From: Kistimonas sp964291505
GTDB taxonomy: Bacteria; Pseudomonadota; Gammaproteobacteria; Pseudomonadales; Endozoicomonadaceae
NCBI GenBank assembly: GCA_964291505.2
Contig: OZ220221.1
Location: forward strand, 434,001-498,000
Length of the DNA: 64,000 nucleotides
Direction: 5' to 3'
Positions 51,373 through 60,515 of this stretch are shown here, piece by piece. The notes under the pieces are model-generated. The model searched no databases. It was not told where the DNA came from and saw nothing but the letters and a program-made list of their open reading frames with translations. The position numbers and the translations under genes were made by a program. How positions within the stretch are numbered: position 1 is the stretch's first letter; each line of letters opens with the position of its first letter.

Positions 51373-52497
51373 ATGAGCCGTCCAGCCCAGGCCACCATCA
51401 ACCTCCAGGCACTGAGAGATAACCTTGCGTTTGCCCGCAAATTAAGCGGCAGCAAAGTGGTTGGCGTCATCAAGGCCAACGCTTACGGACACGGTGCCCT
51501 GACGATCGCCCGGGTACTGGAATCTGAACGAATAGACTGCCTCGCAGTCGCCTGCATTGAAGAAGCACTGGAACTGCGACATAACGGTATACAGTCGCCT
51601 ATCCTGCTACTGGAAGGCTTCTATTCTGCAGATGAATTGCCACTGATCGAACAATACCAACTGACGACGGTTATCCAGCATCAGGATCAAATCGACATGC
51701 TGCTGGCTTATCCGACCAAAGAGCCACTGAGCATCTGGCTGAAACTGGATTCCGGCATGCATCGCATTGGCTTTCTGCCACAGGATTATCTCAAGGCCTA
51801 CCAGACTCTCATCCAAAGTCGCAAGGTTCAGGATATGGTCTTCATGACCCATTTTTCCTGCGCCGACGACCTGGGCTGTGACTATACCCGTCAACAACTG
51901 TCTACGTTCCGGCGAATCACGGCTGGACTGGAGGGTGAGACCAGTCTGTGCAACTCCCCCGGTGTTCTCGGCTGGCCAGAAGCTCATGGTGACTGGATTC
52001 GTCCTGGTCTGATGCTTTATGGTGCATCACCTTTTGATGTCAATCATCCGCATGCTGAGCAACTGAAACCCGTCATGGAACTCTCCTCCAGCATCATTGC
52101 TATCCGCGATCTGCCGGCAGGCGTTCCTGTAGGTTACAGCGGTACATTTATCACCAATCGGACCACTCGTGCTGGTGTGGTAGCTATTGGTTATGCAGAT
52201 GGCTACCCTCGTCATACTCCCAGCGGCGCCCCTGTCGTTATTAACGGAAAACGCGCCCGTATCATGGGCAAGATTTCCATGGATATGATGACAGTTGACC
52301 TGACCGATCTGCCAGACGTCAAAGCAGGCGATAAAGTCACGCTATGGGGTGCAGAACTACCTGCAGCAGAAGTAGCCCAACACGCTGGCACCATCCCCTA
52401 TGAACTGTTCTGTAATATGAAACGGGTGAACATCCGTTATATTGATGCGCCTGTCACCACAGAGCAGCCAGACACGGCAGTATCCATCAGTCACTGA
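51373..52497 (+). CDS. alr: Alanine racemase
   Basis: The start is ATG 51373 (MSRPAQATINLQALRDN), with ACGGAG upstream; the 38-codon extension does not align with the family. 374 residues. PLP-Lys34 lies in VVGVIKANAYGHG; the second catalytic base Tyr255 lies in VPVGYSGTF; GYADGYPRH and MGKISMDMMTVDLTD follow. It interconverts L- and D-Ala for peptidoglycan (or D-Ala degradation if it is DadX; no dadA is next to it). Divergent from lrp. Confidence 0.93.
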   Translation: MSRPAQATINLQALRDNLAFARKLSGSKVVGVIKANAYGHGALTIARVLESERIDCLAVACIEEALELRHNGIQSPILLLEGFYSADELPLIEQYQLTTVIQHQDQIDMLLAYPTKEPLSIWLKLDSGMHRIGFLPQDYLKAYQTLIQSRKVQDMVFMTHFSCADDLGCDYTRQQLSTFRRITAGLEGETSLCNSPGVLGWPEAHGDWIRPGLMLYGASPFDVNHPHAEQLKPVMELSSSIIAIRDLPAGVPVGYSGTFITNRTTRAGVVAIGYADGYPRHTPSGAPVVINGKRARIMGKISMDMMTVDLTDLPDVKAGDKVTLWGAELPAAEVAQHAGTIPYELFCNMKRVNIRYIDAPVTTEQPDTAVSISH

Positions 52498-52572
52498 TAC
52501 GCCAGGCAACTGGTCGCCGATCATCCGGGGGGATAAAATACTCGTCTCCCCTAAACCAGTTACACAACAACA

Positions 52573-53400
52573 ATGAAAACCGTACTGATCACCGGTTGCT
52601 CTACAGGTATTGGTCGTGCGCTGTCCGTCAGCCTGCATCGTCATGGATTCAACGTCTGGGCGACTGCACGCAATCCGGATTCCATTGCAGACCTTGAATC
52701 CTCGGGAATTAAAACAGCTGCGCTTGATGTCACAGATTCGAAACAGGTCGATGCATTAGTCGACAATATCCTGGCAAATGACGGCAGGATCGATATGCTG
52801 ATCAATAACGCCGGTTATGGCGCGATGGGAGCGATTGTAGAAACACCCACAGCCGAAATCGAACGACAATTTACAACCAACACCTTCGCTCCCATCGCTC
52901 TGATCCAGAAAGTTATCCCCACCATGCGACAGCAGGGCAGCGGTACACTTGTTAATATTGGCAGTGTATCAGGAATACTTACCTCACCATTTTCCGGTGT
53001 TTACTGCGCCTCCAAAGCGGCACTGCATACGCTATCAGAAGCACTGCGAATAGAACTGGCCCCATTCGGCATTGATGTCATTACCGTACAACCTGGCGCC
53101 ATTCAATCCAGTTTTGGTAAAACGGCTACACGGGAACTGGAAAAAATCCTGCCAGAAAATTCTCTCTATCAACCCATTGAAGAAACCCTTCGTCGACGAG
53201 CGGGCGCCTCGCAGGAGAGACCAACCACGGCCGAGGCGTTTTCTGAAAAGCTGGTCTCCATCCTGCTGCGGGAGAGAAAGCCAGCTATCATCAGAATCGG
53301 TCGTGGCAGTTTCGTTATGCCATTCATCAGACGGTGGCTACCACAATCACTACTGCAACGTTTGTTAAGTCGACTGTTCAACCTGAACCAAGTGAACTGA
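52573..53400 (+). CDS. Short-chain dehydrogenase/reductase
   Basis: 275 residues of a classical SDR: TGCSTGIG cofactor loop at residues 7-14, Asp in AALDVTDS, NNAGYGAMG, catalytic Ser in IGSVSG and YCASK (Tyr/Lys). The extended C-terminal 70 residues (FIRRWLPQSLLQRLLSRLF) are amphipathic and may associate with membrane lipids. Substrate unknown; similar enzymes are often annotated as retinol- or steroid-type dehydrogenases. It is followed 9 bases later by the deaminase gene, so probably co-transcribed. Confidence 0.85.
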   Translation: MKTVLITGCSTGIGRALSVSLHRHGFNVWATARNPDSIADLESSGIKTAALDVTDSKQVDALVDNILANDGRIDMLINNAGYGAMGAIVETPTAEIERQFTTNTFAPIALIQKVIPTMRQQGSGTLVNIGSVSGILTSPFSGVYCASKAALHTLSEALRIELAPFGIDVITVQPGAIQSSFGKTATRELEKILPENSLYQPIEETLRRRAGASQERPTTAEAFSEKLVSILLRERKPAIIRIGRGSFVMPFIRRWLPQSLLQRLLSRLFNLNQVN

Positions 53401-53409
53401 ATAAGGCCC

Positions 53410-54003
53410 ATGACGTCTCAGACATTCTCACTCGCATTACCAGCATGGGCTAAAAGGGAAACGAACCTCCTGCCCGAATGTCTGCCTTCTCTGGAAGAAC
53501 GGATGGCTGCGGTTATCCGCTTCTCACGACTGAATATTGAACATAATACGGGTGGACCATTTGCCGCCGGCGTCTTTGAGCGGGACTCCGGACGACGGGT
53601 AATCATCGGGCTCAACCGGGTAATGGACAGTCACTGTTCCTCTGCACACGCCGAAGTCATGGCGCTGTCTTTGGCTCAAAAAGCTCTCGGGCAATGGGAT
53701 CTGGGCAGTGCAGGTTTGCCAGCCTACCAGCTGGTCGTGAACTGGCGTCCGTGCGTGATGTGTTATGGCGCTGCCTTATGGTCAGGCATACGTTCGCTGG
53801 TTGTTGCAGGCAGCGGTCCTGAACTGGAACAGATTACCGGGTTTGATGAAGGCCCAATTCACCCGGACTGGAAAGGTGAGTTTAAAAAACGAGGCATAGA
53901 AGTGACCGACAATGTCCTCACCAACGAGGCTATTGCCGTTTTCCGGCAATTCAGAGATGAAGGATACGTTGTGTATAACGCCAGGCAGGGAGAGCCTGCC
54001 TGA
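53410..54003 (+). CDS. Zinc-dependent nucleoside/guanine-type deaminase
   Basis: 197 residues of the cytidine-deaminase-like superfamily. Zinc and catalytic motifs: SAHAEVMAL (His, Glu) and WRPCVMCYGA (two Cys). The C-terminal stretch FDEGPIHPDWKGEFKKRGIE is as in guanine deaminase/GuaD- or TadA-like enzymes. Substrate unknown: a free base or nucleoside is more likely than tRNA, since tadA has a different C-terminus. It converges with potI, 20 bases between stops. Confidence 0.82.
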   Translation: MTSQTFSLALPAWAKRETNLLPECLPSLEERMAAVIRFSRLNIEHNTGGPFAAGVFERDSGRRVIIGLNRVMDSHCSSAHAEVMALSLAQKALGQWDLGSAGLPAYQLVVNWRPCVMCYGAALWSGIRSLVVAGSGPELEQITGFDEGPIHPDWKGEFKKRGIEVTDNVLTNEAIAVFRQFRDEGYVVYNARQGEPA

Positions 54004-54023
54004 CGAAACAGCATCATGGACGT

Positions 54024-54863
54024 TTACAGTTCATCCATGCCTTTAAGCGCTTCAGCCTCCCGTTGCTGGAGATCCGCACGTCTCGCCAACCACCAGGCAA
54101 TGAATGCCGCCAACGACACTACCAAGATAATCAGTGTCGCCAAAGCATTGATCTTCGGTGTCACACCCAGTCGTACCGATGAAAAGACCACCATAGGCAA
54201 CGTCGTTGAGCCTGGACCAGACACAAAACTTGCAATAACCAAGTCGTCCAGTGACAGCGTAAACGACAACAGCCAGCCCGCCGCCAAAGCCGGCGCAATG
54301 GTTGGAATCGTAATCAGGAAAAATGTTTTCAGAGGTGTGGCACCCAGATCCATGGCCGCCTCTTCTATGGAAACATCCACTTCCCGCAACCGCGATGAAA
54401 CAACGACCGTCACATAAGCTGTACAGAACGTCACATGGGCTATCCAGATAGTCAACATGCCACGATCCTGCGGCCAACCAATAGTTTGCGCCATAAAGAC
54501 AAACAGCAGCAGCAACGACAGACCGATAATGACATCCGGCATCACCAGCGGTGCAGTAATCAGGCTGTTAAACAGCGTTTTCCCACGAAAACGGGAAAAA
54601 CGCGTCATGATATACGCCGACATCGTGCCCAACACCACCGCCATGGAGGATGTCCAGAACGCGATCTGCAAGCTAGTCCAGACTGCAGCCATCAACTGAT
54701 CATCCCGGAACAGTTCCAGGTACCACTTGCCGGAAAAACCCGCCCAGACCGTCACCAGTCGCGACTCATTGAACGAGTAGATCACCAGAATCAACATCGG
54801 CACGTAGAGAAAAACCAGCCCGGCCACCAGCATCAGGTTGGTGAATGACAAACTCCGTTTCAT
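54024..54863 (-). CDS. potI: Putrescine ABC transporter permease PotI
   Basis: 279 residues, six helices, EAA loop EEAAMDLGATPLKTFFLITIP, and RLVTVWAGFSGKWYLELFRD near the start, as in PotI. Last gene of the second polyamine importer operon; its ATG overlaps the potH stop by 4 bases. Confidence 0.9.
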   Translation of the reverse strand: MKRSLSFTNLMLVAGLVFLYVPMLILVIYSFNESRLVTVWAGFSGKWYLELFRDDQLMAAVWTSLQIAFWTSSMAVVLGTMSAYIMTRFSRFRGKTLFNSLITAPLVMPDVIIGLSLLLLFVFMAQTIGWPQDRGMLTIWIAHVTFCTAYVTVVVSSRLREVDVSIEEAAMDLGATPLKTFFLITIPTIAPALAAGWLLSFTLSLDDLVIASFVSGPGSTTLPMVVFSSVRLGVTPKINALATLIILVVSLAAFIAWWLARRADLQQREAEALKGMDEL

Positions 54864-55774
54864 CGTTCGCCCTCCAACTCACGGGCCTGGAAATGGTTAA
54901 ACAGGGCAATCGGTAACAGCAGGATCAACAGCATCACCATCGCCAGGGCCGAGGCCACCGGCCAGTCACGGTTATTAAAGAACTCCTGCCAGAGCACCTT
55001 ACCGATCATCAGGGTTTCCGGCCCACCCAATAGCTGTGGAATGACCACTTCACCAACTGCCGGGATAAACACCAGCATGAAACCTGCAATAATGCCGCTG
55101 CGTGATAGTGGCAGCGTCACCCGGAAGAAGGATTCCCAGGGACGCGCGCCCAGATCCTGCGCTGCTTCCAGCAACGAGTTATCCAGCTTCACCAAGTTCG
55201 CATACAGCGGCAGCACCATGAACGGCAAGTAGGCGTACACAATGCCAATATAGACCGCCAGATTGGTGTTCATAATAATCAGCGGATGATCAATCACGCC
55301 CAGCCACATCAGGAAGTTGTTCAGTAGCCCGTTATTTTTCAGAATCCCCATCCAGGCATAGATCCGGATCAGAAACGAGGTCCACGACGGCAGCAGTACC
55401 AGCAAAACGAGCAGTGTCTGACGTCGCTTCGATGCCCGAGACATGGCATACGCCATGGGATAACCCAGCAACAAACAGAGACACGCCGAGATAAACGCAA
55501 TCTTCACCGAGCCAAGATAAGCGGCAAAGTACAACTCATCATCCGCCAGGAACAGGTAGTTCCCAAGGTTAAGGACAATGGTCAGCGCTTCATCGGCATA
55601 CTCAAAAATCGCCGAATACGGCGGGATCGCAATCTCGGAATACGCAAAACTGATTTTCAGGACAATGGCGAACGGTACCAGGAAAAACAGCACCAGCCAC
55701 AGGTACGGCGTGCCGATCACCAGCCCCCGGCCGAAGCTGCTCCGGGTTTCATGCCAGTTAGTTAACCATTTCAT
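54860..55774 (-). CDS. potH: Putrescine ABC transporter permease PotH
   Basis: 304 residues, six helices, EAA loop LEAAQDLGARPWESFFRVTLP and FLIRIYAWMGILKNNGLLN typical of PotH. It overlaps potG by 4 bases and potI by 4 bases, so all three are translationally coupled. Confidence 0.9.
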   Translation of the reverse strand: MKWLTNWHETRSSFGRGLVIGTPYLWLVLFFLVPFAIVLKISFAYSEIAIPPYSAIFEYADEALTIVLNLGNYLFLADDELYFAAYLGSVKIAFISACLCLLLGYPMAYAMSRASKRRQTLLVLLVLLPSWTSFLIRIYAWMGILKNNGLLNNFLMWLGVIDHPLIIMNTNLAVYIGIVYAYLPFMVLPLYANLVKLDNSLLEAAQDLGARPWESFFRVTLPLSRSGIIAGFMLVFIPAVGEVVIPQLLGGPETLMIGKVLWQEFFNNRDWPVASALAMVMLLILLLPIALFNHFQARELEGER

Positions 55775-56910
55775 GAGTTCAGCACCACACAGTTGGTGGA
55801 ATCCCAGGAAACATACACTTCATCGTCCCAGGTCGGGTTATCCGCGGTTCGCTCCACGTTAGCCATGTTGCACTGGATCACCTTGCCGGAAGGCAGTTCA
55901 ACGTAATACACGGAATGCGCGCCAAGATAGGCGATATCAACCACTACACCTTTCGCCCAGTTATGTTCTTCTTCAGGCTTATCCACATCCACGAAGATTT
56001 TTTCCGGACGCACAGCAACCCAGACCTTCCGCTCTTCCAGCGCAGTCGTAATACCGTGACCGATCCGCACAGGTACCGGCAGATCCTTACTGTCGATAAT
56101 GACGTGGTCAGCCGCATCGGAAACGATTTCACCGGCGAAGATATTGATGGAACCAATGAACTCCGCGGTCATACGACAGTTCGGGGTTTCATAAATATCC
56201 ATCGGTGTACCGGTCTGGACGATCCAGCCGGCATCCATGATGCCTATCCGGTCAGCCATGGTCATGGCTTCTTCCTGATCGTGGGTAACCATAAGACAGG
56301 TGACACCTACCGTTTCCAGAATCTCTACCACTTCCAGCTGCATCTGGGTACGCAACTGCTTATCGAGCGCGCCCATGGGCTCATCCAGAAGCAGCAGCTT
56401 GGGACGCTTGGCCAAACTGCGAGCCATAGCCACACGCTGCCGTTGGCCACCAGACAGCTGATGGGGCTTACGGCGTGCATACTTGCTCATCCGCACCATC
56501 TTCAGCAGTTCTGCGACACGGTCAGCAATCTCTGCCTTGGGTAGCCGATCCTGTTTCAAACCAAACGCCACGTTCTGTTCCACGGTCATATGGGGAAACA
56601 GCGCATACGACTGGAACATCATATTGATGGGGCGCTCATACGGCGGAAGATCGGTAATATCCTGACCATCCAGAAAAATACGCCCATCGGTGGGTTTTTC
56701 GAAGCCGGCCAGAATACGCAACAGTGTGGACTTGCCCGAACCGGAGCCACCCAGCAGGCCAAAGATCTCACCCTTGTGGATTGTCAGGCTGACATCATCC
56801 ACCGCCACCGTCTCATCAAAGTGCTTGCTGATACGGTCGATGCGCAACAGCACCTCTTTTTTTTCCCGGGCGCTTAATTTCTTCTTGTAAAAGGTGGACG
56901 CTACTGCCAT
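55771..56910 (-). CDS. potG: Putrescine ABC transporter ATPase PotG
   Basis: 379 residues. Walker A GGSGSGKST, Q-loop MMFQSYALFPH, signature LSGGQRQRVAMARSL, Walker B LLLLDEPMGALD, switch VTHDQEEAM, then a TOBE domain (about 300-370). The N-terminal extension KKKLSAREKKEVLLRI is as in PotG. 238 bases separate it from potF, an unusually long gap within the operon. Confidence 0.93.
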   Translation of the reverse strand: MAVASTFYKKKLSAREKKEVLLRIDRISKHFDETVAVDDVSLTIHKGEIFGLLGGSGSGKSTLLRILAGFEKPTDGRIFLDGQDITDLPPYERPINMMFQSYALFPHMTVEQNVAFGLKQDRLPKAEIADRVAELLKMVRMSKYARRKPHQLSGGQRQRVAMARSLAKRPKLLLLDEPMGALDKQLRTQMQLEVVEILETVGVTCLMVTHDQEEAMTMADRIGIMDAGWIVQTGTPMDIYETPNCRMTAEFIGSINIFAGEIVSDAADHVIIDSKDLPVPVRIGHGITTALEERKVWVAVRPEKIFVDVDKPEEEHNWAKGVVVDIAYLGAHSVYYVELPSGKVIQCNMANVERTADNPTWDDEVYVSWDSTNCVVLNS

Positions 56911-57148
56911 GAAAATACGTCTCCACTCGGCTGGTACCCAAATGTGCCAACCGAAAAAAACTGTGTAACAGGAAATGTTTCAAATGTAGTCCATGAGCAC
57001 CCGCCAGACATGCTGCAAATGCTCACCGGATGGCCGGATTCATCTCTCTACTGACGACCATGGCAGGGAAAAGTTCCCCGCCAGCCCTTATAAAGACTGG
57101 CTATGGTGGCTCAGGGGAATGAAGGGAGACCGGGCATCCGACAGGCGA

Positions 57149-58243
57149 CTACCGCCCCGATTTAATCCGGTTCCAACTTCGGGTTATCGTTCGGTTCAAT
57201 GCCGGCGATACTTCCCGGAAGGTGTATAGATTGGCCATGGTATCGGCATCCGGATAAATGCCGGGGTTGTTGCGGATAGCGGGATCAAGCAACGGCGTCG
57301 CGGCATCATTGGGATTGGCGTACGCCACATAATCGGATATCGCGGCAATCACCTTCGGCTTCATCAGGTAATCAAGAAACCGATGGGCGTTCTCTGCATT
57401 GGCCGCGTCCTTGGGAATGGCCAGCATATCAAACCAGACGCCCGTCCCTTCTTTCGGGATCGAGTAACGGACATTCACACCATTACCAGCCTCATCGGCA
57501 CGATCGGCGGCCTGGAATACATCCCCGGACCAGCCAACGGCTACACAGATCTCACCATTGGCCAGATCAGAAATATAGCGGGATGAATGGAAATAGCGGA
57601 CATAGGGCCGAACCTTCAACAGTACATCCTCTGCCTTGCTGTAATCAGAAGTGCGCTGACTGTTCGGATCCATTCCAAGATAGGATAACGCCGCCGGATA
57701 CATTTCTGTCGGCGAATCAAGGAATGCAACGCCGCACTTGGCCAGCTTTTTCATGTTCTCCGGTTCCATCACCAGAGCCCAGCTGTTCACCGGTGCATCA
57801 GTACCCAGGGCTTTTTTCACCTTGTCCGGGTTATAACCGATGCCGGTCGTTCCCCACATATAGGGCATTGCATAGGTATTCTTGGGATCATGCTCCTGCA
57901 AACGGTTGAGCATATCCGTATTCAGGTGTTGCCAGTTCGGGAGGCTGGCTTTATCCAGCGGCAGGAAAACACCGGCTTTTATCTGGCGAGCCAGAAACTC
58001 ACTGGTAGGGGCAACGATGTCATAGCCACTACGGCCAGACAGCAGCTTGGCTTCAAGCACTTCATTGCTGTCAAACACGTCATAGACGACTTTGATACCG
58101 GTTTCTTTCTCAAAATTGGCAATCGTGTCTTTGGCGATGTAGTCGCTCCAGTTGTACACATGCACAACGTTCTCTGCTGCTACACCGCCACTCAGGCTGA
58201 AGGCGAAGACAATTGGCGCCAGAATATGCTTGAAGAAGGTCAT
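57149..58243 (-). CDS. potF: Putrescine-binding periplasmic protein PotF
   Basis: 364 residues with a signal peptide ending near GVAAE (about 22). VVHVYNWSDYIAKDTIANFEKE-type start (NWSDYI), YDIVAPTSEFLARQI, TYAMPYMWGTTGIGYNP and VAVGWSGDVFQAADRADEAG match PotF. AAGGA before ATG 58243. It binds putrescine in the periplasm and delivers it to PotGHI. Confidence 0.92.
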   Translation of the reverse strand: MTFFKHILAPIVFAFSLSGGVAAENVVHVYNWSDYIAKDTIANFEKETGIKVVYDVFDSNEVLEAKLLSGRSGYDIVAPTSEFLARQIKAGVFLPLDKASLPNWQHLNTDMLNRLQEHDPKNTYAMPYMWGTTGIGYNPDKVKKALGTDAPVNSWALVMEPENMKKLAKCGVAFLDSPTEMYPAALSYLGMDPNSQRTSDYSKAEDVLLKVRPYVRYFHSSRYISDLANGEICVAVGWSGDVFQAADRADEAGNGVNVRYSIPKEGTGVWFDMLAIPKDAANAENAHRFLDYLMKPKVIAAISDYVAYANPNDAATPLLDPAIRNNPGIYPDADTMANLYTFREVSPALNRTITRSWNRIKSGR

Positions 58244-58449
58244 TTATAATCCTTCCGCTTCCTGCTAACTCCCGTTGGACAACAAGCCACTTGCGTGTGG
58301 CCACCCCCTTTACTCATTCACGGTCAGATACCGCTATGAACAAGAAAAAATGCGAAAAAAAGACAATTGAATATTGCAGGGCGCACATTGTCCTCATCAA
58401 ACGTCAGGGGTCAATTATTATTGGTACAAAATTTGTCCTTTCCGGACAT

Positions 58450-59364
58450 TTAATGACCATGGTCATGTGTCAGATCGCCTGGAATTTCCAGTGGAGGCTC
58501 TGAATCCGTGCAGTAATCCTGCTCCAGCTGAATCGTGGCGTGGTCTACAGCGAACCGTTCACGCAGTACATCATTGACTGCTTTCAATGTTTTGCAGTGA
58601 TTGACCAGTTCTGTGGTTTTGACATGCAGGGTCATCAGGATCCGTTCCGGCGACAATGCCCAGATATGCACATGATGTACATCCAGAGCTTCAGGCACCC
58701 GCTCAACAATGGCCAGACGCACCTCTTCAGCGACGAGGTGTTCAGGTGCCCCTTCCATCAAAATATGCGCAGCCTGCCTTAAGAGTGTCCATGCGCTACG
58801 CAGAATCAAGCCTGAAACCACGACCGATAAAATAGGATCAATAGGCGTCCACCCGGTCAGCATAATCACCAGCGCGGCAATGATGGCGGCCAGCGAACCC
58901 AACAGATCCCCCATAACATGCAGGGCTGCACCACGTATATTGAGGTTATGGCGATCACCACCATGAAGTATGGCGAAAGCAATGATATTCACGACCAACC
59001 CAATGGACGCCACCAGTAACATCGTGCCGCTCAACACTGGTGAGGGATGCCAGAGACGCTTGCAGGCTTCCACCACAATAAATGCAACGATTACAAGCAG
59101 AGACAGTGCATTGAGAAAAGCGGCCAGTGTCGTTGTTCTGTGATAGCCAAAGGTTCGCCGTGCATCAGGCTTTCGCTCACTGTATCGCAGTGCGATTAAT
59201 GCCAGAAACAACGATGCAGCATCCGTCAGCATATGCCCCGCATCCGCCAGTAAGGCCAGGGATCCGGAAACCAGACCACCCGCCACTTCGACAAACATAA
59301 AGCCTGCCGTCAGCAGGAAGGCGATAACTAGACGATTGCGACTATCGATATGCGCATGTTTCAT
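58450..59364 (-). CDS. zitB: Cation-diffusion facilitator (zinc exporter, ZitB type)
   Basis: The start is ATG 59364 (MKHAHIDSRNRLVIAFLLTA), aligning with the family; the listed frame extends upstream to 59460 across a hairpin. 304 residues, six helices. The transport site pairs are ADAGHMLTDAAS (His/Asp, helix 2) and LHVMGDLLGS (His/Asp, helix 5); the His-containing loop is GGDRHNLNIRG. The cytoplasmic C-terminal domain begins at VRLAIVERVPEALDVHHVHI. Zn/H antiport out of the cytoplasm is expected. A hairpin and T-rich stretch lie just upstream. Confidence 0.9.
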   Translation of the reverse strand: MKHAHIDSRNRLVIAFLLTAGFMFVEVAGGLVSGSLALLADAGHMLTDAASLFLALIALRYSERKPDARRTFGYHRTTTLAAFLNALSLLVIVAFIVVEACKRLWHPSPVLSGTMLLVASIGLVVNIIAFAILHGGDRHNLNIRGAALHVMGDLLGSLAAIIAALVIMLTGWTPIDPILSVVVSGLILRSAWTLLRQAAHILMEGAPEHLVAEEVRLAIVERVPEALDVHHVHIWALSPERILMTLHVKTTELVNHCKTLKAVNDVLRERFAVDHATIQLEQDYCTDSEPPLEIPGDLTHDHGH

Positions 59365-59693
59365 GGCCAGGCCAATCAATGAATCGGGAAGAAGCAACAG
59401 CGATATGGAAAGAGTATAGGCTGATGGAAAGGACGAAAACACACGCTCTATAAACGACAAAACCCCGAAACCGGGGTTCTGACGATCATTGTTTGTACGC
59501 TTCCGTGCGCCACACTGCCCTGTGCGTTCGCTGTCCTTGCAGGGTTAATGTAACCCTGCCGAAAATTTGACAATAGTCGACAACTCCCCGTTAATACGTG
59601 AGATATTTCTCACAGCCGTATTCACCTTAAATATCGCCGGTATCAGGCCAGCATGTTCTTAAGCCCGGCAACCACCAAGACATACCCAACAAC
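59365..59693 (-). ncRNA. Structured intergenic region, candidate small RNA or leader
   Basis: 329 bases without a gene but with three strong inverted repeats: 59593-59622 (GTGAGA/TCTCAC inside AATACG/CGTATT), 59539-59559 (GCAGGGTT/AACCCTGC, 5-base loop) and 59462-59482 (AACCCCG/CGGGGTT with TTTTG after it on the minus strand, like a terminator). Read on the minus strand this would give an RNA of roughly 100-150 bases ending before zitB. No family is recognised, and the promoter is not convincing. Confidence 0.3.
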
Positions 59694-60092
59694 ATGGGCC
59701 GTTTTGGAATCAAGCAGGCAGTCATGAAAAACACGATCAAACATATTGGCCTGCTCACATCTGGCGGCGATGCAGGTATTGTTGCTGAAGGCCACCAGAA
59801 CGGTGGTATTGCAGAACTGGCCAGTATTACCGCAAGACGTTTTCCCGATGTTGATATTCGTGTCTTCATACTGGGACATATTCAACGTGACGGCTCACCC
59901 AGCTGCGCTGATCGGGTATTGGCCGGACGACTGGGAGTAGATGCCATTGAGCAGCTGCACAGTGGCGAAAGCGTCACCATGGTTGCCTTTCAGCATCAGA
60001 CCATGTGCGGCCTGACTCTGCATGAAGTCATCAAACAACAGCCGGTGCTACAAATTGAACAGCTCCGACTCTCCCATAGTCTGGCCAGGTAA
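59694..60092 (+). pseudogene. pfkA: Remnant of 6-phosphofructokinase with central deletion
   Basis: An intact frame of 132 codons; ATG 59724 gives 122. The start TIKHIGLLTSGGDA is the PfkA N-terminal ATP-binding motif. Directly after it comes GIVAEGHQNGGIAELASITA and FILGHIQRDGSPSCADRVLA, which belong near residue 230 of a roughly 320-residue enzyme. About 200 residues are missing, including the GGDGS and TIDNDI catalytic regions, so phosphorylation cannot work. Another mark of decay is GHIQRDGSP for GHIQRGGSP. The deletion kept the reading frame. Expression is unknown. Confidence 0.8.
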
Positions 60093-60397
60093 TATAACCG
60101 GATGATTAGTTATCAGATAAAAATACTTGTGTTCTTTCTCTAAAAATCTCGCCACACAGAGCCGCTTTTCATCATACTTATACAGCATTACGGAATCTGC
60201 ATAGGGTTAATCAGTCACCATGGCAACTGAGGATCAGTTTATAGTCACTCACTCTGCCATTAAGCATTTTTGCAGCAAACCATAGAGTACATAACCCTAC
60301 AGCACATCGGGATACACCGATGCCAAAGCCCATGTAAATGGGATTAGATGTGCAAGGTAACTATTCATTGATCGAAATATAACCACTTGTCGGATAT

Positions 60398-60411
60398 TGA
60401 TGATGATCAAT
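60398..60411 (+). promoter_or_regulatory. Perfect FNR/Anr site
   Basis: TTGATGATGATCAA fits TTGAT-N4-ATCAA exactly. It lies 105-118 bases ahead of feoA, 22 bases before the Fur site. FNR activation of feo under low oxygen is known in E. coli, where Fe(II) is the available form. Confidence 0.75.
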
Positions 60412-60432
60412 GCTATTTTTTTACTAAAAATT

Positions 60433-60451
60433 GATAATGATTCTTAATTGT
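60433..60451 (+). promoter_or_regulatory. fur box: Fur box ahead of feoA
   Basis: GATAATGATTCTTAATTGT matches about 13 of 19 positions of the Fur consensus GATAATGATAATCATTATC, with the whole first half perfect. Position 65-83 bases before the feoA start fits repression by iron-loaded Fur. Confidence 0.65.
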
Positions 60452-60515
60452 TACTACATTCGCAATTCGCTCTGCCCCCTGAAGGGATCAGCCGCTGCGG
60501 GAGGATCACCATTCT

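Larger units (their letters stand above)
60093..60515. other. Intergenic region upstream of feoA
   Basis: 423 bases. The right half holds the FNR and Fur sites and the feo promoter. In the left part (60093-60390) I see no gene, hairpin or repeat. Confidence 0.5.

Noticed and set aside
54024..58243. potFGHI plus the other pot cluster as one duplicated block together with the prkA operons.
   Set aside because: The gene sets between them differ completely, so a single large segmental duplication is not supported; independent events are as likely.
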